This document shows, one piece after another, positions 11,252 through 22,568 of a stretch of 64,000 nt of DNA; position 1 is the stretch's first letter; every line of letters starts with the position of its first letter. The stretch comes from Sporobolomyces roseus (lineage: Eukaryota > Basidiomycota > Microbotryomycetes > Sporidiobolales > Sporidiobolaceae), in contig JADILM010000003.1 in assembly GCA_016617785.1 (NCBI GenBank), positions 1,488,001 to 1,552,000 on the forward strand, in the 5' to 3' direction. The position numbers and the translations under genes are program-made. The notes under the pieces are model-generated. The model searched no databases. It saw only the letters and a list, made by a program, of their open reading frames with translations, and had not been told where the DNA came from.

Positions 11252-12836
11252 ATGGATGACTCGTGAGTACATTAATACAGCCTCTATGACTCTCGCTGAT
11301 TCCCATTCTCACGTAGAACTTCGAATCCCTCTCCTTCCCTCGCTCCTCCTCCTCGAACTCGCTCTCTCCTCGACCTCCCTACCGAACTCCTCAGCGTCAT
11401 CGTCAAGATGTGTGCAGATCAAGATGAAGCGTTCCGACATCGAGTGAAGTTGATCGAGCTGCATTACGAGGAAGTCGACTACTCTCGCAACATTCTGGAG
11501 GACCAGACAGCAAGCGGATTCGGATCTAGTCTCGATACGATCTCGAGGTCATGTCACAGGATCAGGACCCTCGCAGCACGCTATATCTTCAAGGTGCGTT
11601 TACTTTAAGAATCGTCAAAATCGGTTGAGCTGACGGGACCCCCGGAGGCAGACCCTCAAAGCATCCCGCACGAACTTGGCGTATCGTTGCTACATCGCAC
11701 CTCTGTACCAATGCCATTTTCAGCACGCCTACCTAGACACGCTGGAGCAGGAACTAGCAAACAATCTGGCCACCTCCCTCGCTTCCTTACCCAACCTTCA
11801 CGCGCTCACTCTCGACGCCGAGGCCACAAACGCTGTCTACGGGAACGAAATCACTTTCGATAGGCCACTCGCCGATAGACCGCTATTCAATATGCTCCTC
11901 AGGAAGGGACGAGATATACGAACCCTTCATCTTCGCAATTTCAACTTCTCAGTCTATCGTCCACTACACTACATCGCAAAGTTCCCTAATCTCCGGAGTC
12001 TCTCCCTTGTTGGCTCGCTCCCGACAACCTCGCCGATAGCAGTGGGTCTCGCCCAGTCAATCTCTCGTCTGGAGGACCTCAAGCTCGACCTCGGCGACAC
12101 CTATCGTATCCCTGAAGTATTCCTCCTGAGCAACTGCAAGTGGCCAAAGTTGAAGAAACTCAGCATCATCAGCGGGAACCTCGAGATCGCTACTCTCGAC
12201 TTCATCCGTATCTTCGAATCTTCACTTCAACAACTCTCGATAACGACACCCGGTGACGATACCGTTGAAGTCGGAAGTGCTGGCCTTGCTGGCAACTCGT
12301 CCTTCCCTCTCCTAGACACCATCGCAATAATCGGTTCTTCACAAGTCGCATGGCAAATTTTTGGCGATTCGAACAAGTCAACCTTTCCTTCGCTCATCAA
12401 ACTTCGTCTTTCGTACAATGAAGGTGCACTCAATGGCTTCGGGACCTCGGACGACGTACTGCATAAGGTCTTCGATACCTCAACGATTCGCTTCCTCCAA
12501 TACGATCCTCCCGATCAAGATATTCCTATCGAGCACAAAGATTACCTCAGAGGCAAGGCCGAGGAATTAGGCTTCCGAGTCAAGCTCCACGATTGTCCGG
12601 AGGAAACATTCCCAACTTCTCAAGTTCTCCTCGAACAAGCCGTATGCGTTCAAAACGCTCAAGTCGGGCGCGTGGCTTGCAACCGCGAACCTTTACAGGA
12701 ACAAGTCGAACGTGTTCGGAGCTATTTGGATGACTCGATCAAGGTTGCGGAACTCACCGGAAATCTCGTCGAGTATCAACGTATCCTCAATCTCGCTCGA
12801 CCGCTCGAGTACGATCGTCTCGCGAAGATGGACTAG
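11252..12836 (+). CDS. F-box protein with leucine-rich-like repeats (left copy)
   Basis: Exons 11252-11262 (11 nt), 11317-11593, 11652-12836; 490 residues. The F-box is LLDLPTELLSVIVKMCADQ after a proline-rich leader. The middle has repeated LxxLxL patterns (LHALTLDAE, IRTLHLRNF, LRSLSLVGS, LEDLKLDLG, LKKLSIISG) like degenerate leucine-rich repeats, the usual substrate-binding part. The C-terminus QVERVRSYLDDSIKVAELTG and RPLEYDRLAKMD is almost identical in the mirror copy at 20649-22260, while the middle has diverged strongly. The substrate is unknown. It would act with Skp1, Cullin-1 and Rbx1, whose gene lies only 2 kb away. Confidence 0.75.
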
Positions 12837-13919
12837 CTCTCGTCCATCGATTCATCGTGAGTCTCCAGTCTCTGCTTGTCTGAATCTCTCGCGATCCATA
12901 CTAACCAGACTCCCTTTACTTCAGACAACAGCCCTTCGCATTCAGCACCCTGCACTCGCGCCTTATCTCGTCTCAGCACATCACACTCTCGCATGTCTTT
13001 CTCTTCTCGTGCCCCTCGTATCGCTCGAGTGATCCTCCTTCGCCCCTCGCCCGATTCTGTCCTCTGCGAGCGCATTCTCGTCCCTCTTCGAACACCCTTC
13101 CCATCTCGTCCTCATCTCCAACACCCCTTATCTGACTTGCCCGCTTCCTCTTCACATCGTACTCTCTCCCCTCTCCTGCTCGTTCATCATTCATGTCCCG
13201 TCGTATTCACCGATATCTACCCCGTTCATCCGATTCTTCTCGCCCTTCCCCCTCACGCCTCGCTCAACACCAGCCCATTACCCTCGTCCAACTTCCTCAC
13301 CTTCATCCCTCTCTCTCGTCGTGCTCGTCCTCCCGCATTCACTCCCATCTGTTTCGATCCTTGTTCAACTCGCCTCGACATTCTCGTCTCTCCGATTCTT
13401 TCGCCTCCCTTCTCATTTCCTCCCCAACACTCGCTACAAGATCGATGGTGCTTAGAGAGTAGGGTCAAGGTCAAAGCTGTCTAGTTGATGGAAGGGTAAT
13501 GGGAGTTATCGAATTCGAGGAGGAAATGGGGGAATTTCAGCGAGAACGGACGGCTGTGATTCTGGGCAAGGAAGGGAGGCCGAGCGACCAAACGACTTGT
13601 GGTAGATCCAATAGTAAGCGAATCGTGGCTCTGATCTTGTGAAACTTGCGAAAACTGTTCGGTGATAGAAATGAAATGTCGAGAGGCGCCTTTCTCGTTC
13701 TCCACGATGTGCAGGGCTCATGACACCCAATCATTGGTCGTATGCGTTCTGAAACTGTCCAAGGCAACTCGGATCATTTTGAGCTAGAGCACGAGCGAGA
13801 ATGACGAGGAAAAGGAGGATGCGGAAATCAAAGAATCGTTCCAAGAATGCTCTTCGATGATAAAATACGAGTGCTACAACACGACATGCCCTCTATACAC
13901 GATCCTCCCTCAAATCAAA
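12837..13919. other. intergenic, 1.1 kb, no convincing gene
   Basis: The first 650 bases are C/T-rich with long chance reading frames of low-complexity Ser/Pro/Leu; they lack splice structure and known motifs. The rest is ordinary sequence. It begins where homology between the repeat arms stops, and holds the 3' flanks of the F-box gene and IMP2. Confidence 0.5.
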
Positions 13920-14775
13920 CTAAGCAAAGAAATTCTCTTTCGCTTTCACTGGAGGTTGATAAACTCTCTTCTCCCACCCAGGTTTCCCTTTCACCGGTCC
14001 AAACCGTCTAATTCCACTCCTCCCTTCATCAGCTCGATCCTCGCAAGTTCAAGTAAGTAAAGAGAGAAACATACGATAGAGGCCATAATATCCAATCCAC
14101 TCGACTCTCGACGCATCCGAGAGGGACTGGACCAAAAGTGTTTGAATCCCTCGAATGAAACTGTTCGTCCCCTTCAATCCAGCAATGACCTTGAGGAACC
14201 CTCAACGTTCGCTCTGGGTAGGGTGGGAGTGTCGTCACTAGTGAATTGGGCAGTGCGACTAGACGCTTGATGAGGAGTGTCGAGGGATTGATGGGTGATC
14301 TAGAGAGGAATGAGGCAGTATGGGGAGGTAGGAGGAGAAAGGGGAGAGAAGACGGACTTGACGGCGATCACGTCACCTGGCTGATAACCTGATTTGTCAC
14401 CGTGTGAGGCAGCTAATGCGACGTAACGATTCAGGAGTACGATATCTTTGATCATATGCGACGAATCTGGATTCAAAGTGGGCTGTGGAGGCACTGCTGA
14501 GCGTTACCATCTGCTACAGGTGAAGAGTGAAGAGTAGAGTGAGACTCACTTGCATGGATCTGAGTGAAATGAGCAAAAGAAACGAAATGAGCAAAATTCC
14601 ACTGAAGAGTCGAATGGACAACGGAAGCTCACCTGCCTGAAACTGTCGCTATTGAGTAAACATGTTGTTCGAAGAATAGAGCAACTGCTGCCCAACCCAG
14701 CACGTTGAGCGTCCGTCGAACAGGGAAAGAAGTTGAAGGAGCCAGGATTGCGAGCGATATTGACCGGATTTGGAA
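13920..14775 (-). CDS. IMP2: mitochondrial inner membrane protease subunit 2 (signal peptidase I family), 5' end unresolved
   Basis: Minus-strand exons: 14775(or higher)-14633, 14559-14550 (10 nt), 14482-14358, 14299-14075, 14019-13920. The join reads FFEQHVYSIATVSGRSMQPT, NPDSSHMIKDIVLLNRY, GDVIAVKSP, LLIKRLVALP and VPQGHCWIEGDEQFHSRDSN followed by FGPVPLG. These are the S26 family boxes: nucleophile Ser in SMQPT, general base Lys in IKR, and the SRDSNxFGP box of Imp2. Imp2 removes sorting signals from proteins such as cytochrome c1 in the intermembrane space. The tiny second exon encodes the catalytic Ser-Met-Gln. No in-frame ATG is visible after the stop at 14778-14776, so the true start is unknown. 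The 3' exon was chosen because GTATGT to GGAG restores IRRFGPVKGKPGWEKRVY. Confidence 0.8.
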
Positions 14776-14921
14776 TCAGCGGGTCGGGACTGAGAAGATT
14801 GAGAGTACGTTTAATTCGATGAGGAGTATGAGTTTTAGCGAGTCGAGTAGGAGAGAGGAAAGCGAGTTGGTTTCTCTCTGTCTCTTTCTCATCATTTCGA
14901 TTCCTCTCAACTCTCTTCAAA

Positions 14922-15820
<899 letters not shown>

Positions 15821-16222
15821 ATGGACCCCTCACGATCTCCCACCAACTCCAGCTGGACAGGGAAAAAGAGACGAGACGACCTCTTACGATACTGTCAATT
15901 TCGAACCCGAAAAACGTTGCTATACCCCCTTCTTCTGCTCCTCCTTCCTTCCCTCATCCCTCCTCTCTCTTCGTCGTTCCTCTGTCTCGCTCTCTTTCTA
16001 CACTCGCAGCTTTACTTTCCCTCTCCTCTGACTTTTCCGATTTTTTTGTCGCAATTTTCGTTTCTTTTGTAACATGTTCCTTTCCCGGCTACTTTTACGC
16101 TCTAGTCATCAGAGAGCAGCAAAATGCGTACAGAGATGCAGCTGAAGGAAGGTTCAGACTCGCTCCCGAAAATCGCTTTCATCGCCTCTTTCACTCTCAT
16201 CACCACCTTCCAACTTCCCATC
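15821..16222. other. intergenic: RBX1 3' flank and FIS1 leader
   Basis: The stretch is strongly C/T-rich (15930-16060) and then runs into the FIS1 start. It fits a 3' untranslated region followed by a pyrimidine-rich fungal promoter. I see no further gene. Confidence 0.5.
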
Positions 16223-16970
16223 ATGCCTTCGGACGTTTTACCAGGTACTCTCTCTCTCCTCTACTGTCTCAGACTCCCTGCTGACCCCTCTCCCACCCAG
16301 GCGCGATTGATGCCGCCTCTCCTCTAGAACCTTCCGAACTCGCAGTCCTCCGCGAACAATACTATTCAGAAACCTCTAAAGGGTGGTGTAGTACTCAAAC
16401 CAAATTCAATTTCGCATGGGGTAGTGTCAAGAGTGAGAACAAAGTTCAAGTGGGCGAAGGAGTTGGGTTATTAATGGGTTAGTTGTTCTCCTCCTCTTCC
16501 TCTCGCTCTGTGGTAAGCTGATATGATTTGAGAGGAGTATTGTTAGAGATCTATAGGAGTGAACCGGAGAGGAGAAGGGAATGTTTGTATTTCCTTGCTG
16601 TCGGACATTACAAGTTGGGTAATTATCAAGAAGCTAAACGATATAACGGTACGCTCCACTCTTTCTCGACGACGAGAAGAGAAGACCTGACAGGGATTGG
16701 GAGAGAAGGGTTATTGTTGGAGAAGGAACCGAATAATTTTCAATCAAAGAGTTTGAACGCTTTGATCGAGAAAGCAGTTGCGAAAGGTGAGTTTCAAGAA
16801 TCTCTCTCTCTGACGACATCGACCGTCTCAAAGATACTCTCGAGCTGATGTGGTAAGGAGGAATCTTGTTTACAGAGGGTTACGTGGGAATGGCGATTGC
16901 TGGAGGAGCTGCCGCTGCCGCTGGAATCTTATTCACTGCTTTATTGTCGAGTAGAGGAGGGAGGAGATGA
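16223..16970 (+). CDS. FIS1: mitochondrial fission protein Fis1
   Basis: Exons 16223-16244, 16301-16477, 16535-16648, 16709-16786, 16876-16970; 161 residues. The tetratricopeptide-like body shows [40 protein letters not shown] and [20 protein letters not shown], and it ends with [19 protein letters not shown] plus a basic RGGRR tail. This is the Fis1 plan: a cytosolic helical bundle and a C-terminal anchor in the mitochondrial and peroxisomal outer membrane that recruits the fission dynamin through adaptors. The acceptor of intron 3 could be 16693 or 16708; both keep frame, differing by five residues. I prefer the second because it leaves the normal LLLEKEP spacing and a proper branch point. 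Confidence 0.92.
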
Positions 16971-17274
16971 GTCATATCCGGTAGAGGAGTGAGGAAAGGT
17001 CGAGTGTAGCTAGTGCTTGTATCAACAAGGGTCTTTTGTTTTTCTCTGATAGTTGTGATTCTGCTAATAATTCCTCGTTATTTCTGTTCTATCTCTCTCG
17101 GTTTACGCTCGTGAGATTTGCGAGAGCGTGAGTAAGAGAGTGTTGACAAGGTATAGTGCAATTTCTCAAGATCTAAAAAGCGAGAGAACGGAAGGGGGAA
17201 CAGTCTGATGATACAACCGAAGAGAAGGATGCGAGGCGGGAGGGAGTAGTAGCGATGGGAGAAGAGAGAGAGGT
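16971..17274. other. convergent 3' intergenic stretch
   Basis: Between the FIS1 stop and the stop of the small zinc-finger gene. No gene or structured element seen. Confidence 0.5.
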
Positions 17275-17811
17275 CTAGGCGGCGATAGTAGCACCGGGGA
17301 AGCATTCGGCGGGAGTTTTGAGTTTCTCATGTTTCGCAGCTGTGCATCGCGAACATTTTGAGTATTTCCGCACGTCATTTCAAGAGGGACAGAAGGTAGA
17401 GCTCACCGTGATCTCTGAGGATTACAGGCATTGATTCGATGAACATGGACTTGCAAACGGTGCATTGGATTTGAGTTTTAGGGGCTTTCTTGACGACCTG
17501 TACGTTCGAAGCGATTCGCAGGTCAGCTTCGAATCCTGCCTGAGAGAAACAGACTGTTACGTACACCTCCTTTCGTTGTCTCAATCTGGAAGCGAGGAGA
17601 TGGAATTAGCGAATAAAGTCGAGCGAGAAGAGGAAGAAGAGAAAAGAATGAATCACCTTGATACCTTGTTCCTCCTTCTTCTTTTGTTCCCTTGATCGAG
17701 CGTCCTTCTTTGATAATCCCACTGCAGGAGAGGGGAGTAGATTGGGTTAGTTGAGAGATGAGATTAAAGGAAGCTACTTCAACAGAGGAAAACAAGGGCA
17801 AAGGACTAACT
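17275..17811 (-). CDS. small zinc-binding protein, ZNF706/At2g23090-like, start codon split by an intron
   Basis: Minus-strand exons: A of the start codon at 17811, then 17721-17657, 17585-17565 (21 nt), 17497-17407 and 17339-17275; 80 residues. It reads MGLSKKDARSREQKKKEEQG, a linker, then KAPKTQIQCTVCKSMF and RDHAAKHEKLKTPAECF. The N-terminus resembles the 4F5/SERF basic segment and the C2H2 pair (CxxC ... HxxxH) with the KxP ending matches the ZNF706/At2g23090 family. Its cellular role is not settled. The A|TG split is inferred: no other ATG fits upstream, and GTTAGT/CTGCAG join ACAA to TGGG. It is head-to-head with MAK11 (164 bases apart), and both are compatible with growth-related expression. 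Confidence 0.75.
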
Positions 17812-17975
17812 TGTAGCGTTTACTTGAAGTGTGTGTGAATTACTTAGAGTCTAGGAGTAGTAATCAGAAGCAGTTCAGAGTACTTGTGTGAAGTGGGAGA
17901 AGCGAGGAGAAACTTTTCAAAAAAGTTTCCCTTTACTCTCTCCCACCTCACTCCAACTACCAGTACTCGATTAGA

Positions 17976-19712
17976 ATGGCCAAGAGAAAGGCTACACAAC
18001 CTCCTAAAGCTTCGACAAGTCAAGCAAAGCCCCTTCCCAAGGCTAAGAAAGCTCGCTTCTCTAATCTAACTCCCTCCCTTCCCACTCCCAAATCACAACC
18101 AAAGAAAGCAGCACCTATCCCAAAGACCAAGATTGCACAAATAGCGGGACCCCCTAAGAAGTTTGTCATTTCAGCTGGAAGTTATGAACGATTACTGTAT
18201 GGATTAGAATGTCAATTCACTCAACCCGATAACAACTCTACCTCGACTCCTAAACTACAAGTAAACCCAATATTCTCCTTCCCCGCTCATTTATCATCAT
18301 TGAGAACTGTCGCCGCGAGTTCGAATCCGATTACTGAAGAGAGTGGATTAGGGACGGAAAGAAAGTTGGGAGGAAAGTATTTGGTTAGTGGTGGACAGGA
18401 CGAAGTCATCAAAGTTTGGGATCTACAGAGGAGGAAAGAAGTGGGTTCACTAGAAGGTGATACAACAGGTGAGTCTCAAAACTCTATTCTCAATAGATCA
18501 CTTCCGCTCACTATTCTTCTCATTAGGCACGATCACCTGTCTTCGATTCTGCCCTCATCGAAACATGCTCCTATCCGCTTCCTCAGACTCTACCATCTCT
18601 CTCTACCGAGTCCGAGATTGGGTTCTCCTCCGTTCCTTGAAAGGTCACAAAGGTCGAGTAAACTGTATCGACCCTCACCCTCAAGGTCGAGTTTGTTTGA
18701 GTGTAGGAAAGGACAAGAATCTGAGGATGTGGGATTTGGTAGCTGGAAAGTCAGTGGCTACGTTGAAATTGGGAACCGAGGGTGATGTAGTCAGGTGGAA
18801 TACGAAGGGAACCAAGTTTGGCGTGATCACGGGTTCAACTTTAATCGTTTATGGCATCGTACGTTCCCCTTTCACTGTCTTTGACGCTGGTAGCGAGCGC
18901 TGACGAAGAGATGAGAGTAATAGGACATGTCGATTCATCACACCCTCTCAGCACCCTCTCGATTCCATGACCTCCAATTCTGTATCGTCTCGGGCAAAGA
19001 GTACTTATTCGTAGGATGCGAAGATGGAAAGACTCGTGTATTCGATGTCTCGAACCCGAACCCGATCAAGCCTGGAGAAGAAGAAGACGAGGAGGAATTC
19101 GAAGGGAGAGAGAAATTGTCTGTTTGTGCTGAATTGACCGGTCATACGAATAGGTGTGTGGTTCTAGCTCTCACTCAGCATAAAGGAGACTGCTGAGCTG
19201 TTGTACCGAGTGACAGGGTGAAGATGATGGATCTCCTCGAAGTAGCGCTTCCAACTTCTACTGTCGATTCCCCTAAATCGACTATTATCCTCACAACAGC
19301 TTCATCAGACGGTCGAATCAATCTCTACGACCTCTCGCAACTCTCAACTCTCTCCTCAACATCAAAAGAGATCGAACCCTCAGCAACATTCGACACGGAT
19401 AAGAGTCGATTAACCAGTATTTGCGCAATTGGATTACTTGAGAAACGGGTCAAGGGAGCTGCTCAAGGAACAGAGGAAGAGGAGAGTGATTCAGAAGATG
19501 AGGAGGAAGATGAGGAGGACGATGATGAGTTGGTGGATGGGAAATTTGCGGGCGAAGTTGGTGGAGAAGAGGAAGAAGAGTTTGAAGGGATCATGATTAA
19601 TTTGAGTGATAACGAGATCGAAGAGGATTCGCAGGACGATGGTCAACCGGGAGAGGAGGATGAGGATGAGCTGAATTTGGAGGATCTTTTAGATGATGAG
19701 GTAGAGGAGTAA
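17976..19712 (+). CDS. MAK11: WD40 ribosome-biogenesis factor Mak11 (PAK1IP1 homologue)
   Basis: Exons 17976-18468, 18527-18858, 18924-19153, 19217-19712; 516 residues. A lysine-rich nuclear N-terminus is followed by WD repeats: LVSGGQDEVIKVWDLQRRKE, LLSASSDSTISLYRVRDW, LKGHKGRVNCIDPHPQGRVC with LSVGKDKNLRMWDLVAGKSV, an EYLFVGCEDGKTRVFDV blade and LTTASSDGRINLYDL. The C-terminus is very acidic. Mak11/PAK1IP1 acts in assembly of the 60S subunit in the nucleolus, near Rlp24 and the 5S RNP. The match rests on the motif order, the GHTNRVKMMD spacing and the acidic tail. It is longer than yeast Mak11 (468) because of the tail and N-terminus. Confidence 0.85.
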
Positions 19713-20648
19713 TTTGAGATCAAGTTCATCGGAAGCTTTCGTTCTCAACGGGGTAGGCGGCGAGAGGAGAGGGTAGTGAGATTGCTGTGCGTTGGCGCAC
19801 TGTCAGGCTCACAAGAAGCATCTCACGAACTTAACAGCGGATCGCTTTCGACTCGAACGGGCCAGCGCAGACTCACTCAGGAGAACACTCATAGCTAATC
19901 TGACATTGACAAGAGCAACAGCAGAACAATCGGCTCTGAATCGGATTGAAAGTTCCCTCCGATCGATTTCTCGTACAACTTCTCTTCCTTGACTTCGCGC
20001 CTTCTGACTCTGTCGCTTCGGAGCCTCCTCCAGTCGGAGTGCTGTGTCGACAATCGAGGGGTCGAAATGAGCGAAGAGCGGGCTGAGTGAGAGAGTAAAG
20101 GTGAGAACGGACGAAAAATGTAGGGACGAGACGAAAGAGGCGAGGAGACGCGGATTGGAAGGTGATCGGAGTTTGAAAAGGATATAAAGGAGTAGGGTAT
20201 CGAGTCTGCGTGTTATCGGAAGGAGGAGGGGGAAGCGAGCAGAACCGGAGGAAGGGGAAACGAGGATTTCTCTAAGTGAACTGGGACGATAGTGGTTGAA
20301 GCGGCGGAGAGAGGCGATCCGAAGTGATGGAGAATTATTGGCTGGCGGGACGAGAGAGGGGAGGAGAGGCGGGGGCGGGGGCGGGCTTCGATTGACAGGG
20401 TATGGGGAGTTGGAAGAAAGGGAGTTTGGGAGAAGAGAATCGGGAGCCATGCCGAAACAACGGAAACTGAGGAAGGCGGGAACGAAGAAGTGGCAGGACG
20501 TTGTAGGGACGAGAGAGGGGCATGGAGAAAGGGACAAGACGGTCGTGGATGAAGCTGCTAGTCGAGAGAGGAAAAGCGAGGTTCGTCAGTTCAGTTGGAT
20601 AGATGTTTGGAAAGAGAGAGAGAGAAACGAGGCTTACAATATTGACGA
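19713..20648. other. intergenic, 0.9 kb, no convincing gene
   Basis: It holds the 3' flank of MAK11 and of the right-arm F-box gene. It is purine-rich on the plus strand, with a G-rich patch at 20360-20385. There is an open stretch at 19800-19990 of mixed composition that might be an exon, but no start, partner exon or motif supports it. Confidence 0.4.
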
Positions 20649-22260
20649 CTAGTCCATCTTGGCGAGACGATCGTACTCGAGGGGTCGAGTCAAGTTGAGG
20701 ATCCGTTGATAATCGACGAGGTTCCCGGTTACTGCCGCAACCTTGATTGAGTCGTCTAAATGGCTCCGAACCCGCTCAACCTGTTGTGGAAGAGGCCCTC
20801 CAGGTGCTGCTCGATATCCGCTTGAATGTCGATCAACATACTCGATTTTGGCGGAGTAGATGCAGTCGTCTGGTTGATCGAGAGCTTGCAACGTAGGAGC
20901 CGCTCGTTCAGGGTAATCGTAGACTTGTAATCGGAAGCCGGAGGTGACTGACTCGGTCTCTAGGTATTCCTTGTGTTCGAGACGAATATCTTGATCAGGG
21001 GGGTCATATCGGAGAAAGTGAATTCGTGAATTGTCGAGTATCTTGCGTAGGACTTCGTCACTTTCTCCGAAACCGTGGCGAGCTTCATCTGTATACGAGA
21101 GGCGAACTCTGTCGAGCGAGGGATACGTCGACTTGGTCGAGTCGCCGACTACACTCCAGGCGATTTTGGAAGACCCGATGATGTCAATGGTGTGTAACTG
21201 CGGGAACCTGGCGCCAGGCGACATACGGGCAGGCTCTCCCCGCAAGGCGCGGTCGTCCGGTGTCGTGATCGAAAGTTCACGGAGGCAGGACTCGAATTTG
21301 CGAATGAAGTCGAAAGTCTCGGTCTGTACGTTGTGTGTGATGAGGATGAGCTTTCGCAGACTTGGCCACGAGGGATGGGAGATTTGCGTGGGGAAGTCCG
21401 TCTCTGCCTCCATGCGATTATCGAGTGTGAGCGTTTCGAGGCGAGGGATTGATCCGATCAATTTCGTGGCATTGGCGGTGGTGACATGAAGGGGACCGAC
21501 AAGTGAGAGGCTTGTAATGTTCGGGAACTTCTTGAGATAACTAGTCTGGATGGTCTGGCGGAAATCGAAATCGTGGAGGTGGAGCGTTCGTATGGCCTTG
21601 CCCTTCTGAGCGAGCATAGCAATGACTGGGTTCGAAGCGCTTGAAGGCGTGTAGTAGATATCATGACCAAAGATCGACTGGGCTACAGTTGCGTGAAGAG
21701 TGAGTTCGTGTAGACTGATGAAGGAACCGAAGGACGCGATAAGGTTGATTGCCGCCTCTTTTTCAACTTCATTGATGATCACGTGTTGATAGTGACGGAG
21801 GTACTGAGGGAAGATGAAGAAGCGGTAGGCCAAATCGACAATCCGCGAGGCTGTGAGGGTCTGCTTTCGATCGTTTCGTCAGCAGCTTGATCTCGACGCA
21901 AAACAGATCAACTAACTCTGAAGATGTACGGCGCTGCTAGCTCTTTGGTACGACGGCACAACTGGAACATCGCGTTCGAACTGTAACCGTATCCGCTGGC
22001 GACCTGATCGTCCAAGATTTTGTCGGTGTGAGGAGTCTCGAGATAATGCGACTTGATCGATTTCACTCGATGACGGAATGCTTCATCTTGATCTGCGCAC
22101 ATCTTGACGATGACGCTGAGGATTTCGGTAGGGAGGTCGAGGAGAGAGCGAGGTCGATGAGGAGGACGGAGGGAAGGAGAGGGATTCAAAGTTCTACGGA
22201 GGAATGAGAATCAGTCAAGAGCTCATAGAGGCTGCAGTAATGTACTCACGAGTCATCCAT
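20649..22260 (-). CDS. F-box protein with leucine-rich-like repeats (right copy)
   Basis: Minus-strand exons 22260-22250 (11 nt), 22193-21917 and 21860-20649; 499 residues. The F-box exon (LLDLPTEILSVIVKMCADQ, then DEAFRHRVKSI) and the C-terminal 60 residues are nearly the same as in the left copy. The middle differs at most positions while keeping the leucine pattern (LHELTLHAT, IRTLHLHDF, ITSLSLVGP, LETLTLDNR, LRKLILITH). The second intron uses a GTTAGT donor. A likely SCF substrate receptor whose target is unknown. The reading frame is intact, so the copy is not an obvious pseudogene. Confidence 0.75.
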
Positions 22261-22568
22261 AGCGTCTCGTGATCTTTCTGCGAAGTTGCGAGAGGTTGAA
22301 AGGTGAAGTCGAGGAGGATTGAGCGAGATGAGAAGAGGGCGTGTTGAGGCTTGACTAATAGGTTTGTCGGCTGGTTCAGTGCTCTATGAGTCGAATAGAG
22401 ATATTTTGGAAGTCCTTGAAGTGATTGGGAGGAGAAGATGAGCCAAAGTTTGATGAACTTTCCTTTTCGCTTCCTCCCTTTCACTACTACAAAGCTGTGA
22501 ACTGCTTTGGACTACCACGACCAACTACTGATTACTCCCAAGAATAGATTAGAGCATCTCAAACCGCG
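22261..22568. promoter_or_regulatory. divergent promoter of F-box and DUF7918 genes (right arm)
   Basis: This is the counterpart of 10945-11251. Both keep the same spacing and many short identical blocks, so both copies are probably controlled alike. Confidence 0.5.

Larger units (their letters stand above)
7725..12836 (+). repeat. left arm of large inverted duplication (about 5.1 kb)
   Basis: This arm matches 20649-25782 in reverse orientation. Homology begins near a shared CGTCAAAGCTTCGC and ends at the shared last codons and stop of the F-box gene (AAGATGGACTAG). It carries a CCCH zinc-finger gene, a DUF7918 gene and an F-box gene with the same order and intron positions as the other arm. 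Coding exons of the first two genes are the same length or differ by whole codons. Confidence 0.93.

Noticed and set aside
12876..13484. 202-codon open frame on the plus strand after the left F-box gene
   Set aside because: It is Ser/Pro/Leu-rich in a C/T-rich tract, with no known motif, and other frames there are equally open. It looks like chance in a 3' flank.
18319..18328. GTTCGAATCC, like a tRNA B box
   Set aside because: It lies inside the MAK11 coding exon, and no cloverleaf or A box is found around it.
19809..20537. 242-codon open frame on the minus strand
   Set aside because: Low-complexity Leu/Ser/Pro composition from a purine-rich opposite strand, with no ordered segment or motif.
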